DNA of 64,000 bases from Cystobacter ferrugineus (GTDB lineage Bacteria; Myxococcota; Myxococcia; Myxococcales; Myxococcaceae). This document shows positions 25,973-34,700 of this stretch, one piece after another (the stretch's first letter is position 1; each line of letters begins with the position of its first letter). The position numbers and the translations under genes are program-made. The DNA lies in contig NZ_MPIN01000001.1 in the NCBI RefSeq assembly GCF_001887355.1, positions 496,001 through 560,000 on the forward strand, written 5' to 3'. Below the pieces are notes generated by a model, which saw only the letters and a list, made by a program, of their open reading frames with translations, ran no database searches and had not been told where the DNA came from.

Positions 25973-27472
25973 ATGGACAAGACCTTCGACGCGCTGCTCG
26001 CCCGGATGCACGAACTCCGCGACCTGGGAGGGGTCATCGGCCTGGCCTCGTGGGACCGGGAGACCTACCTGCCCACCCGGGCCCATGAGGCCCGCTCCCA
26101 CCAGCTCTCCACCCTGCACGGCATCCAACACGAGCGCCTGGTGGACCCCCGGCTGGGCGAGCTGCTCGCCTGGGCCTCGGACGCTCCGAGGCTCACCCCG
26201 GACCAGCGCGCCATGGCGCGCGTGCTGACGCAGGAGCGGGATCGGGCGGTGAAGCTGCCCCGGACGCTGGTGAAGGCGCTCGCCGAGGCCCAGAGCCAGG
26301 GCCTGCAGGCCTGGCGCGAGGCCCGTGAAGAGCGCCGCTTCGCCCGCTTCCAGCACGCCCTGTCCCGGCTGCTCGCCCTGCGCCGGGAGCAGGCGGACGC
26401 ATATGGCCATGGCGGCGAGCGCTATGACGCCCTGCTCGACGAGTACGAGCCCGGCATGCGCGTGGCGCGCCTGGGCCCGGTGCTGGCCTCGCTGCGCGAC
26501 ACGCTCATCCGCCTGGTGGGGGCGCTCCAGGCCGCGCCGCGCCAGGTGCCGGAGCTCTTCCAGGGCCGGCGCTTCGACACCGAGGCCCAGTGGCGCGTGT
26601 CGCTGCGGATGCTCGGGGACATGGGCTTCGAGCTGGACTCGGGACGGCAGGACAAGAGCATCCACCCCTTCTCCAGCGGCCTGCACCCCACGGACGTGCG
26701 CCTCACCACGGACCTGGACGAGCACTCGCTGGAGGGCCTCTTCAGCACGCTGCACGAGGGCGGGCACGGGTTGTACGAGCAAGGCTTCCAGCCGGCCCAC
26801 CACCGCACGCCCCTGGCGAACGCGCCCTCCATGGGCCTGCACGAGTCCCAGTCGCGCCTGTGGGAGAACCTCGTGGGGCGCGGCCGGCCCTTCTGGACGC
26901 ACTACTTCCCGCTCCTGCGCGACGCCTTCTCCGAGGGGCTCACGGGCGTGGCGCTGGACGGCTTCCTCGCGGCCATCAACCGCGTCACGCCCTCGTTCAT
27001 CCGCACGGCCGCGGACGAGGTGACGTACAACCTGCACATCGTGCTGCGCTACGAGCTGGAGCTGCTGCTCATCCGCGACGAGCTGCCCCTGGACGAGCTG
27101 CCCGCGGCGTGGAACGAGCGCATGCGGCGCTTCCTGGGCATTACCCCGCCGGATGACCTGCAGGGCGTGCTCCAGGACATCCACTGGGCCTGGGGCGAGT
27201 TCGGCTACTTCCCCACGTATGCCCTGGGCAACCTCTACTCGGCGTCCATCTACGCCGCGGCGCGGCGGGCCCTGCCGGGGCTGGAGGAGGGGATTGCCCG
27301 CGGCGAGCTGCGGCCCCTGCGCGACTGGCTGCGCGACCACGTGCACGCCGAGGGCTACCGCCTGCCCGCGGAGGAGCTCGTGCGCGAGGTGACGGGCCAG
27401 GGCCTCACCGACGTGGACTTCCTCGCCTATCTCCAGTCCAAGTTCGGTGCCCTCTACGGCGTGACGCTCTGA
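25973..27472 (+). CDS. Carboxypeptidase of family M32 (Taq-type)
   Basis: A 499-residue cytoplasmic metallocarboxypeptidase that removes C-terminal residues with broad specificity. The zinc motif HEGGH (HExxH, about residues 261-265, in TLHEGGHGLYEQG) is followed by the M32 signature MGLHESQSRLWENLVGR, whose Glu is the third ligand. Other family segments: IGLASWDRETYLP near the N-terminus and DDLQGVLQDIHWAWGEFGYF, PTYALGNLYSA near the C-terminus. AAGGA lies eight bases before the ATG. Its 3' end overlaps the convergent NUDIX gene by 19 bases. Confidence 0.95.
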   Translation: MDKTFDALLARMHELRDLGGVIGLASWDRETYLPTRAHEARSHQLSTLHGIQHERLVDPRLGELLAWASDAPRLTPDQRAMARVLTQERDRAVKLPRTLVKALAEAQSQGLQAWREAREERRFARFQHALSRLLALRREQADAYGHGGERYDALLDEYEPGMRVARLGPVLASLRDTLIRLVGALQAAPRQVPELFQGRRFDTEAQWRVSLRMLGDMGFELDSGRQDKSIHPFSSGLHPTDVRLTTDLDEHSLEGLFSTLHEGGHGLYEQGFQPAHHRTPLANAPSMGLHESQSRLWENLVGRGRPFWTHYFPLLRDAFSEGLTGVALDGFLAAINRVTPSFIRTAADEVTYNLHIVLRYELELLLIRDELPLDELPAAWNERMRRFLGITPPDDLQGVLQDIHWAWGEFGYFPTYALGNLYSASIYAAARRALPGLEEGIARGELRPLRDWLRDHVHAEGYRLPAEELVREVTGQGLTDVDFLAYLQSKFGALYGVTL

Positions 27473-27942
27473 CGCCGCCGCACGGCGTCCTCCAGGTACT
27501 CGCGGACGACTCGCACGAGCGGCAGGCGCAGCGCGGTGTCCACGTCGATGAACCGGGCCCACACCACCTCGCGGTGGTCGAGCACCAGGAGGGGCTCGGT
27601 CTCGACCTCCAGCTCCACGAAGCGGCAGGTGTCGTGTTTGTACACGTAGCGGTTCTGGCTCACGAAGACGGGGCGCAGCCGCTCGGGTGGCACGTGCAGC
27701 CCTACCTCCTCGCGCAGCTCGCGCGAGCCCGTCTCCGCGGGGCTCTCCCCCGGGTTCTGGCCACCGCCCGGCAGGCTGAAGTCGCGTCTGTAGGAGTTCT
27801 GCAACAACAACACCTCGCGGCCCCGCCACACCCCCACGAGGGTTCCCTCGGTCGTTGGACGTCGGACGAACCACCAGACGAGTGCCAGATTGTAGGCGCC
27901 TCGATAGGCCACGCGCACGAAGGGATCCATTAAAGAACTCAC
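27454..27942 (-). CDS. NUDIX hydrolase
   Basis: A 162-residue pyrophosphohydrolase. The NUDIX box is complete: G at the start of GQNPGE, then SPAETGS, then RELREEVGL, matching Gx5Ex7REUxEExGU (about residues 63-85). The start is GTG 27942, decided by a strong AGGAGG four bases upstream; an in-frame ATG at 27930 lacks one. The first 30 residues (FVRVAYRGAYNLALVWWFVR) are hydrophobic and amphipathic, which may tether it to membrane. Substrate unknown. Divergent from the MFS gene. Confidence 0.88.
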   Translation of the reverse strand: MSSLMDPFVRVAYRGAYNLALVWWFVRRPTTEGTLVGVWRGREVLLLQNSYRRDFSLPGGGQNPGESPAETGSRELREEVGLHVPPERLRPVFVSQNRYVYKHDTCRFVELEVETEPLLVLDHREVVWARFIDVDTALRLPLVRVVREYLEDAVRRRQSVTP

Positions 27943-27958
27943 GAAGCCTCCTTCGTGA
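27939..27958 (-). promoter_or_regulatory. Palindrome covering the NUDIX ribosome binding site and start
   Basis: On the minus strand TCACGAAGGAGGCTTCGTGA is a perfect 8-bp inverted repeat with GAGG in the loop. The Shine-Dalgarno is in the loop and the GTG start in the 3' arm. A further CTTCGTGA lies at 27993-28000 (plus strand), close to the MFS start at 28014. It could be a translation-controlling hairpin or an operator for the divergent pair. Confidence 0.6.
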
Positions 27959-28013
27959 ACCCTACCTCGCTTCGCGTTGTGGTGATGGCCCCCTTCGTGA
28001 GAAGCCGTGGTCC

Positions 28014-29759
28014 ATGGCCGCCTCGCAGACCCTCGACATGACGCGACCCCAGAAGCTCTTCACCCTCGCAGGGGTGATGCTCGGCATGCTGCTGGCCGCG
28101 CTCGACCAGACGATCGTGTCCACCGCGGGGCCCGCCATCCAGCGCGACCTGCACATCCCCGCCTCGCTCTACGCGTGGCTCACCACGTCCTACCTCGTGG
28201 CCTCGACCGTGCTGGTGCCCGTGTACGGCAAGCTGTCGGATGGGTTCGGCCGGCGGCGTATCCTCGTCATCGGCATCCTCATCTTCCTGGGCGGCTCGGC
28301 GCTGTGCGGCCTGTCGCGCACCACGATCCAGCTCATCCTCGCCCGGGCGGTGCAGGGGGCTGGGTCCGCGTCGCTCTTCACCAGCGCGTTCGCCATCGTC
28401 GCGGACATCTTCCCGCCCGCCGAGCGCGGCAAGTACCAGGGTCTCTTCGGCGCCATGTTCGGGCTGTCCAGCGTGGTGGGTCCCCTGGTGGGCGGCTTCC
28501 TCACGGACCGCCTGAGCTGGCATTGGGTGTTCTTCGTCAACCTGCCCCTGGGCGCGGTGGCGCTCGTCTTCATCCTCACGCGCATGCCACCCCTGCGCCG
28601 CCCGGGAGCGCGGCCTTCCGTGGACGTGGGCGGGGCACTCACCCTGGCGCTGTTCGCCGTGCCCCTGCTCGTGGCGCTGTCGCTGGGCCGCACCGGCTCC
28701 GCCGGAGACGCGGTGGGTCATGCGTGGGACTCGCCTCTCATCCTCGGCATGCTGGCCGTCTCCGTCGTGGGACTCATCGCCTTCCTCCTCGTCGAGCGCT
28801 CCGCGCGCGAGCCCCTGGTCGATCTGTCGCTCTTCCGCAACCGGGTGTTCGCCGTGGGCAACCTGGCCACGTTCCTCAACGGTGGGGTGTTCCTGGGCGC
28901 CATCGTCTTCCTGCCCCTCTTCATGGTGAACGTGGTGGGGCTGTCGGCCACGCGCTCGGGCTTCATCCTCACGCCCCTGACGCTGGGCGTGGTCACGAGC
29001 AACATCATGTCCGGACAGCTCGTGTCGCGCTGGGGCCGCTACAAGCCCTTGATGCTCATCGGCCAGGTCGTGCTCATGACGGGCTTTGGCATCATGGCCT
29101 TCACCCTCTCGCCGGACTCCACCCAGGGTGAGCTGACGTTGAAGATGATCCTCGTGGGCCTGGGACTGGGGCCCTCGATTCCCCTCTTCACGCTGGCCAT
29201 CCAGAACGGGGTGGCGCCCCATCAGATGGGTGTGGCCACCGCGAGCGCCACCTTCTTCCGGCAGATGGGCTCCACCATGGGCGTGGCCCTGCTGGGCACG
29301 GTGTTCGGCGGGGTGCTCACCTCCTCCATGGCCACGCACATGGCCGAGGCCACCCGGAACGTCCCAACCGAGTGGCGCCGGGAGTTCGCGGCCCCCTCGG
29401 ACGCGGGCGGGCAGGTGGGAGGGGAGGGCGCGGTGGGCGGGCGGATGTTCGACGCGGCGGCCCTCAAGGCTCGCCTGGCCGTGGACTTCGACCGGCGGCG
29501 TGAGGCGCTCACCCGGGCCGCCGGGGAGGGCGATGCCCAGGCGCGGGGTCAGCTCGAGGGACTGGCGCGGGCGCGCGAGTCCGCCGAGTCCACCGTGGAC
29601 CAGGTGGCATGGGCCTTCAAGACGGCCTTCACCGAGTCCATCCGCCACCTCTACCGGGTGACCCTGCTGCTCGCCGCACTGGCGTTCCTCGTCGTCCTCG
29701 CGCTGCCGGAGCTCCCCCTGCGCAAGAGCAACGCGCCGCCTCCCGCCGCCGTGGAGTAG
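28014..29759 (+). CDS. MFS drug efflux transporter, DHA2 (EmrB/QacA) type
   Basis: A 581-residue inner-membrane antiporter of the 14-helix DHA2 group. Motifs: LAALDQTIVSTAGPAI (motif D1, helix 1), GKLSDGFGRRRILVIG (motif A), RAVQGAGSASL and GLSSVVGPLVGGFLTD (motif C). A soluble insert of about 75 residues lies before the last helix (EWRREFAAPSDAGGQ to RESAESTVDQ). ATG 28014 was chosen; ATG 28038 (MTRPQK) is also possible. The last 72 bases recur almost unchanged at 37666-37737. Confidence 0.92.
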   Translation: MAASQTLDMTRPQKLFTLAGVMLGMLLAALDQTIVSTAGPAIQRDLHIPASLYAWLTTSYLVASTVLVPVYGKLSDGFGRRRILVIGILIFLGGSALCGLSRTTIQLILARAVQGAGSASLFTSAFAIVADIFPPAERGKYQGLFGAMFGLSSVVGPLVGGFLTDRLSWHWVFFVNLPLGAVALVFILTRMPPLRRPGARPSVDVGGALTLALFAVPLLVALSLGRTGSAGDAVGHAWDSPLILGMLAVSVVGLIAFLLVERSAREPLVDLSLFRNRVFAVGNLATFLNGGVFLGAIVFLPLFMVNVVGLSATRSGFILTPLTLGVVTSNIMSGQLVSRWGRYKPLMLIGQVVLMTGFGIMAFTLSPDSTQGELTLKMILVGLGLGPSIPLFTLAIQNGVAPHQMGVATASATFFRQMGSTMGVALLGTVFGGVLTSSMATHMAEATRNVPTEWRREFAAPSDAGGQVGGEGAVGGRMFDAAALKARLAVDFDRRREALTRAAGEGDAQARGQLEGLARARESAESTVDQVAWAFKTAFTESIRHLYRVTLLLAALAFLVVLALPELPLRKSNAPPPAAVE

Positions 29760-29762
29760 GCC
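29691..29762 (+). repeat. Direct repeat at MFS 3' end, copy A
   Basis: 72 bases covering the last 22 codons, the stop codon and GCC after it. Copy B (37666-37737) is identical except for two adjacent-position swaps (CTCCCC versus CCTCCC). The copies are in the same orientation, 7975 bases apart. Confidence 0.9.
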
Positions 29763-29790
29763 TTCGGGACGACGCCCTTGCCGTGGACCC

Positions 29791-31611
29791 TCACTCCTCC
29801 ACGGCAGGAGGGGCCAGTTCCTCCTCCATGCGTTGGGTGAGGCGTTGGAGACGTTCGCGCTCCTCCCGGCCAAGGGAGGGGGGCAGCAGGGACCACTCCA
29901 GGCGGGCGGCCGCGGCGGCCTGCTGCAACAGGTGGGTGCGCGTGGCGCCGGTGCTCAACCGCGCGAGCCCCCACAAGGCGTAGGGGCTTTCCGGTAGCAG
30001 ACGCAGTTCCTGGGTATAGGCCGTGGCCGCGGCGGCCTTGTCGCCGCGGCGGGCCTCGCACTCGCCGAGCAGGTGCAACAGGTGGGTGGAGCGGGGGACC
30101 AGGCGGAGTCCTTCCCGTGCGGCCTCGGCGCAGTGGGGGGCATCCCCCGCCGATTGCGCCATCTCCGCCAGTCGAGCGTAGGACGTGGCGTCGTGCGTGT
30201 GACGGGCCGCGTCGCGCAAGCCCTCGTGGGCGCTGCGCAAACTTCCCTGACGTGCGGCTTCCTCCGCCTGTCTCCATGCGCGCGAGGCTCGCCACTGGGG
30301 CACGTCCACCCAGGCCAACAGCCCCAGCAGGAGCACCGGGGAGAGGCGGGCCAGCGAGCGCGGGAGCCGCGGCGCACCACCTCGATGGGCTCGACCCAGC
30401 AACCCGGCCACGCAGGTGGCCAGCAGCAAGGTCGGGGGCACCACGAAGGTGAGGGACACCAGCGAGGAGAGGCCCAGCGCCGCGAGTGCGCCCAGCAAGG
30501 AGGCCGTGCGGCGCCCGGGACGGCGAGGTACCCAGCGGAGCAGGACCACCACGAGCAGCGCCGCGAGCACCAGGCCCGGAATTCCCCACTCCACGGCCGC
30601 GCGCAACGGCTCGTTGTGGGGCTCTTCGATCTGTTGGCCGGTGCTGAAGGCTTCATCCCTCACCACCGCACGGTGGTAGGCGGGGTAGGTGGCGGCGAAT
30701 CCTCCGGGGCCCACGCCCAGCCACGGGTGATCCGCCACGAGTGACAGCGTATTGCGCCAGGTGGCCAGCCGGCCGCCCAATTCCAGACGTGACAGCGAAA
30801 GCAGCGAGTCCGCGTACGGGCGTGGCGCGTGCCAGTCCAGACGCGGCCCCGGTGTCAACACGAGGGCGAGCGCCACCGCCAGGGCCACGGTGGCTCCCAC
30901 CGCGCGCCGCTCCCTCCTGGTCAACCAGATTCCCACCCAGAGCAGTCCCAGCGCGGCCACCGCCCACCCCGTGCGGCTGCGCGTGGAAACCAGGAAGGCC
31001 ACCTGCAGGCCCACCATTCCCAGGGCCAGGAGACTCCGGCGCCCGGTCATGAAGCCCACCGTCAGCAGGAGAGAGGCCGCCACGTACTCTCCCGCCACCG
31101 CCCGGCTGACGAAGAATCCCGAGGGCCGTGTCGCCTGGAGCAGCCAGGGGAGTTCCACCCACTGCTGTACGAGGCCGAGCACCGCACCCGCGCTGCCCGC
31201 GAGCACCAGGGGCCACAACAGTGTCCTACGTGGTAGCCTCCCTCCCGCCACCCCCACCAGCAGCACCAGCGCCGACACTTCGTCCATCAGCCGCGGCATC
31301 CCCATCCACCGCGCTTCGCTGACCATCCAGGTCAAGGCCTGCCACAACCCCAGCGCGCAGGCCACCGCACCCACCGCGCCCCATCGTAACCGCCGTGACG
31401 CATGCAGGAGGAGCACCACCGCCAGCGCATGCATCGCCAGCCGCCGCGGTAGCACGACCGCGCTTTGGGTCCAGGGGACCTGTACCGCCACCGCCAGCAC
31501 CATCAGCACCGCGATGGTGCCAGCCCATGCGCGGCCTGACTGTACCCGGGTCATCACCGCGCGAGGCTCGGGGGCGGGTACGAGTTTGTCAACGGCATGC
31601 GCTTCTCCCAT
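29791..31611 (-). CDS. O-antigen ligase-like (Wzy_C) membrane protein with TPR tail
   Basis: A 606-residue membrane protein. About ten hydrophobic segments occupy residues 25-430. The Wzy_C region includes RSRTGWAVAALGLLWV, HPWLGVGPGGFAATYPAYH and EEPHNEPLRAAVEWGIPGL, the last carrying the conserved His before a loop-closing helix. From about 440 to 590 it becomes soluble with TPR-like helices (EAARQGSLRSAHEGLRDAAR, LAEMAQSAGDAPHCAEAARE, GDKAAAATAYTQELRLLPES). Such proteins ligate or polymerise surface polysaccharides, or in some cases glycosylate proteins. No other polysaccharide genes are close, so the glycan cannot be named. Confidence 0.78.
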   Translation of the reverse strand: MGEAHAVDKLVPAPEPRAVMTRVQSGRAWAGTIAVLMVLAVAVQVPWTQSAVVLPRRLAMHALAVVLLLHASRRLRWGAVGAVACALGLWQALTWMVSEARWMGMPRLMDEVSALVLLVGVAGGRLPRRTLLWPLVLAGSAGAVLGLVQQWVELPWLLQATRPSGFFVSRAVAGEYVAASLLLTVGFMTGRRSLLALGMVGLQVAFLVSTRSRTGWAVAALGLLWVGIWLTRRERRAVGATVALAVALALVLTPGPRLDWHAPRPYADSLLSLSRLELGGRLATWRNTLSLVADHPWLGVGPGGFAATYPAYHRAVVRDEAFSTGQQIEEPHNEPLRAAVEWGIPGLVLAALLVVVLLRWVPRRPGRRTASLLGALAALGLSSLVSLTFVVPPTLLLATCVAGLLGRAHRGGAPRLPRSLARLSPVLLLGLLAWVDVPQWRASRAWRQAEEAARQGSLRSAHEGLRDAARHTHDATSYARLAEMAQSAGDAPHCAEAAREGLRLVPRSTHLLHLLGECEARRGDKAAAATAYTQELRLLPESPYALWGLARLSTGATRTHLLQQAAAAARLEWSLLPPSLGREERERLQRLTQRMEEELAPPAVEE

Positions 31612-31736
31612 GGCGGATGCTCCCCCCGATTCACGGAGCAGGTGGGTGGCGAGAGCGCCTCGCCACCCACCTGCCAGATCGGACCAGGGTCCGCTCGGTC
31701 ATGACTCACGCGAGCGGCACCCGGATGGCCCTCCCC

Positions 31737-34700
31737 CTACCAGCACTGCTCGGTGAAATCCTCTGCATCCGTGTAGAACGGATTACGAATCATTCCCGCT
31801 GTGTCCTTTCCGAGGGGATCATCCGTAACGACTTCACTCTTTACTCCCTGCCGTCTGCACAAGTGAAGCGCCTCATGGAACATCGCCTTGGCGAGGTTCG
31901 TGACCTTGATCGCATTCCCTTGGGGATATCCCGCCCTGGGCTCACACAGGGCTTTCTTGAATTCCGCATGAGCAGTCGCCTGAGTGTAGTCGTACAGGTA
32001 GAAAAAGAAGTCCGGGTTGGACATCTCCATGTTTGGCCAGCTCCACTGGATGTAGCCGAAGTTGCCTTCACTGCCACCAGGCTTGTCACCAATGAATGCG
32101 AGTGGCCAGGTGTTGTTCTGAAGGTACTGGCACATATCGCAGGGCGGTTTGCATTTCGGGCAGCTTCCATCGCACCCGGCCTTCTTTCGTGCCAGCTTCA
32201 GAGCCTCATCCCAATGGGAGCACGTCCCCACGAGCGTGTAGAGGCCCGTGGGATCGGTGAGCCCGGCGGGGTTGTTGGCCGCATACGTATAGGTCGACTC
32301 CATGGCCATGGTTGGATCGACCGAGGCCAGCGGCTCGGGTTGGAGGTACCGGCCAGTGGCGGGTTGGTAGATGCGGTGCCAGTTCTCGAGGAGGTCCGCC
32401 TCGGGGTCCATGAAGGCGCCGCGGCGAGTGGAGGCCGCCGCGGTGAGGGCTCGCTGTCCCGGAAGATGGAGGTCGGAAGGTGCCCCCGGGGGCAGCCGGG
32501 TGTAACTGCCACGCACGGTGAAGCCAGACTGCTGCTGCGTCTGGTTGCAGCCCTGGGTGCTCCAGATTCCCACGTCCACGCTGCCGGAGAGGGCGGGCGT
32601 CCACGCGGAGCGGAAGAACCCCGCATCGTAGGGCCACTTCCAGAGCACCTGGCCGGTGCCGGTGCGGCGCACCTCGAGGCTGTCACAGGTGGCGGGGAAT
32701 GCCTCGACCAGCAGGTGGGTGTCCGGGGCGAGGGAGAGCGTCGTTGAGTATCCCGCCGAGGGGTAGGGCTTGGGAGACTCGTAACCAGAGAGAGGTGTCA
32801 CCCTGGCCCGTCCCCAGAGCGGCTTCACTTCCTCGAGAGTCACGGTCGAGGAGCCCGTGCAGGTGCCCTGCTCCAGCCATACCTGGAGAGAGGTGCCCTG
32901 GGCGGGAAGGATCTCCGTCTCGAATTGGGCGGGCTGCGTCGCGGGCAAGCGCTTCAGCAGATTGCCCTGCCCGTCCAGGATCGCCACGGTGTCACACGGC
33001 GCAAGGGAGTAGTTCTTGAAGCGCAGCGTCACGGCGGCGGGTGCGGGCAAGTGCACCTGGGTCGCCGGGATTCCATTGCGCGCCAGGGTGGTGACGTAGG
33101 GCAGCTGGACCGGCGTGGGAGGGCGCGCCTGTCGTGCTCCAGACAGGGTGTAGTCGTAGTGACGTACGACGTGGCCCCCTTCATCCGCTTCCATCAACAG
33201 CTCACCCAGGTGGCCGCCAAAGAGCCAGGTGGTTGCCTGGTAGGTGGTGGTGCCATCCTGGGCCTCCATGGAATCCACCCGGGCAATGGGCTGACCGCCC
33301 ACGTACACGTACTCCCATACGGGCCGGGGGTACTGTGCGGTGAGGCTGGCCGCGCCCGCCTCCATGAGGAGGGTTCCGTCGTTCCCCACCCAGTAGTCCG
33401 TCACCAGTCCGTTGAGGGGCCACACCTCGCGCACGCGCTGGCGGCGGAAGTTGAAGTGCTGACGGCTGTACTGGCCGCCCGCTCCCACCACCGAGGCCAC
33501 CTGCTCCCTGCTGTCGTAGCAGAGGGCCAGGAGCTTGTCGTTGGTATCCACCTGTGTGACCTGCCCGCCCGCCGCGTACGTGAATTTCCGTGTCGTGGAA
33601 TTGTAGCCGGTGGGCGACATGACCTCCGTGAGGTTGGACTCCGTCAGTCGGAAGGTCGTCTCATGGATGTCATAGAAATCCATGCTCTTGAACATCCCGT
33701 CGGGAGACTCGGGCACGGGCATCGTCATGAGATAGAAGCGGTCCCCGCTCATTCCATTGGTGGAACTGTAGATGTAGGTCGTCTCCTGGGTGGGTTGGGT
33801 CTCCGTTTCGACATAACCAGTGCCTTCCTGGTAGGTGTAGCCCCGCGTCCAGGCTGGCACGTCTTCTTCGATGCGCATGGGGCTGCCGCGTGCATCCAGC
33901 CGGGGCTCCAGGGACCCGTCGACGTCCTCGCCGAAAACACGGCTGCGGATGACTGTCTCTTCGTCGTACTCATCCCGGCGCGAGACCTTCCACTCGCGAG
34001 GGCTGCCATCCAGCCAGCGAGAGAAGTGCCAGGAGAATCCATTCTTGGCCGTGTAGTCGGTGAGGGTGCCAGTCGCCCAGGTGAGGCCCGTGGCCAGCGG
34101 GATGACGTTGTTGCCCACCTCCAATGTGACCGCGCTGGGCACGTGCATGTGCGCGGTGCCCACCGGGTAGGCATAACGGACCCGAGCGCCGCTGGGGTAG
34201 CGCACGGCGACAAGACCGCCGCTGCCGTCATGCTCCCAGTGCATGGTTTTCGCGCAGGTGGCGCCCGGTGCCAGCCTCGCCTCGAAACGGCGTCGTCCTC
34301 CAGGCGTGTAGCCGAAGTAGGTGGTGCCCGAGGCCTCCGTCACGGAGGTGAGGCGGCCCACGCCATGGCTGGCGCCGAGCACGGTGCCCGTGGCGCAGTC
34401 GAGAACCGTGGCGGCCGCGTCCGTGTCGTAGGTGAACGTCGCGGAATAATCGGAGCCGGAGATGCCAGTCAGCCGGCCACTCGGATCGTGGGTGAAGGCC
34501 ACGAGCTGCCCGGTGGGCTGGCTCTCCTGCACACGATTGCCCGCCACGTCATACACATAGCGCCGGGTGCCGAGGGTGGTGCTCGACACCTCCACCAACC
34601 TGCCAAAATCGTCGTAGCGATACTTCGTCCGCGGGTAGTTGGTCGCGGACTGCGGGTCATACGCCTCATTCACTTCCGTGATGTTTCCGTTCACATCATA

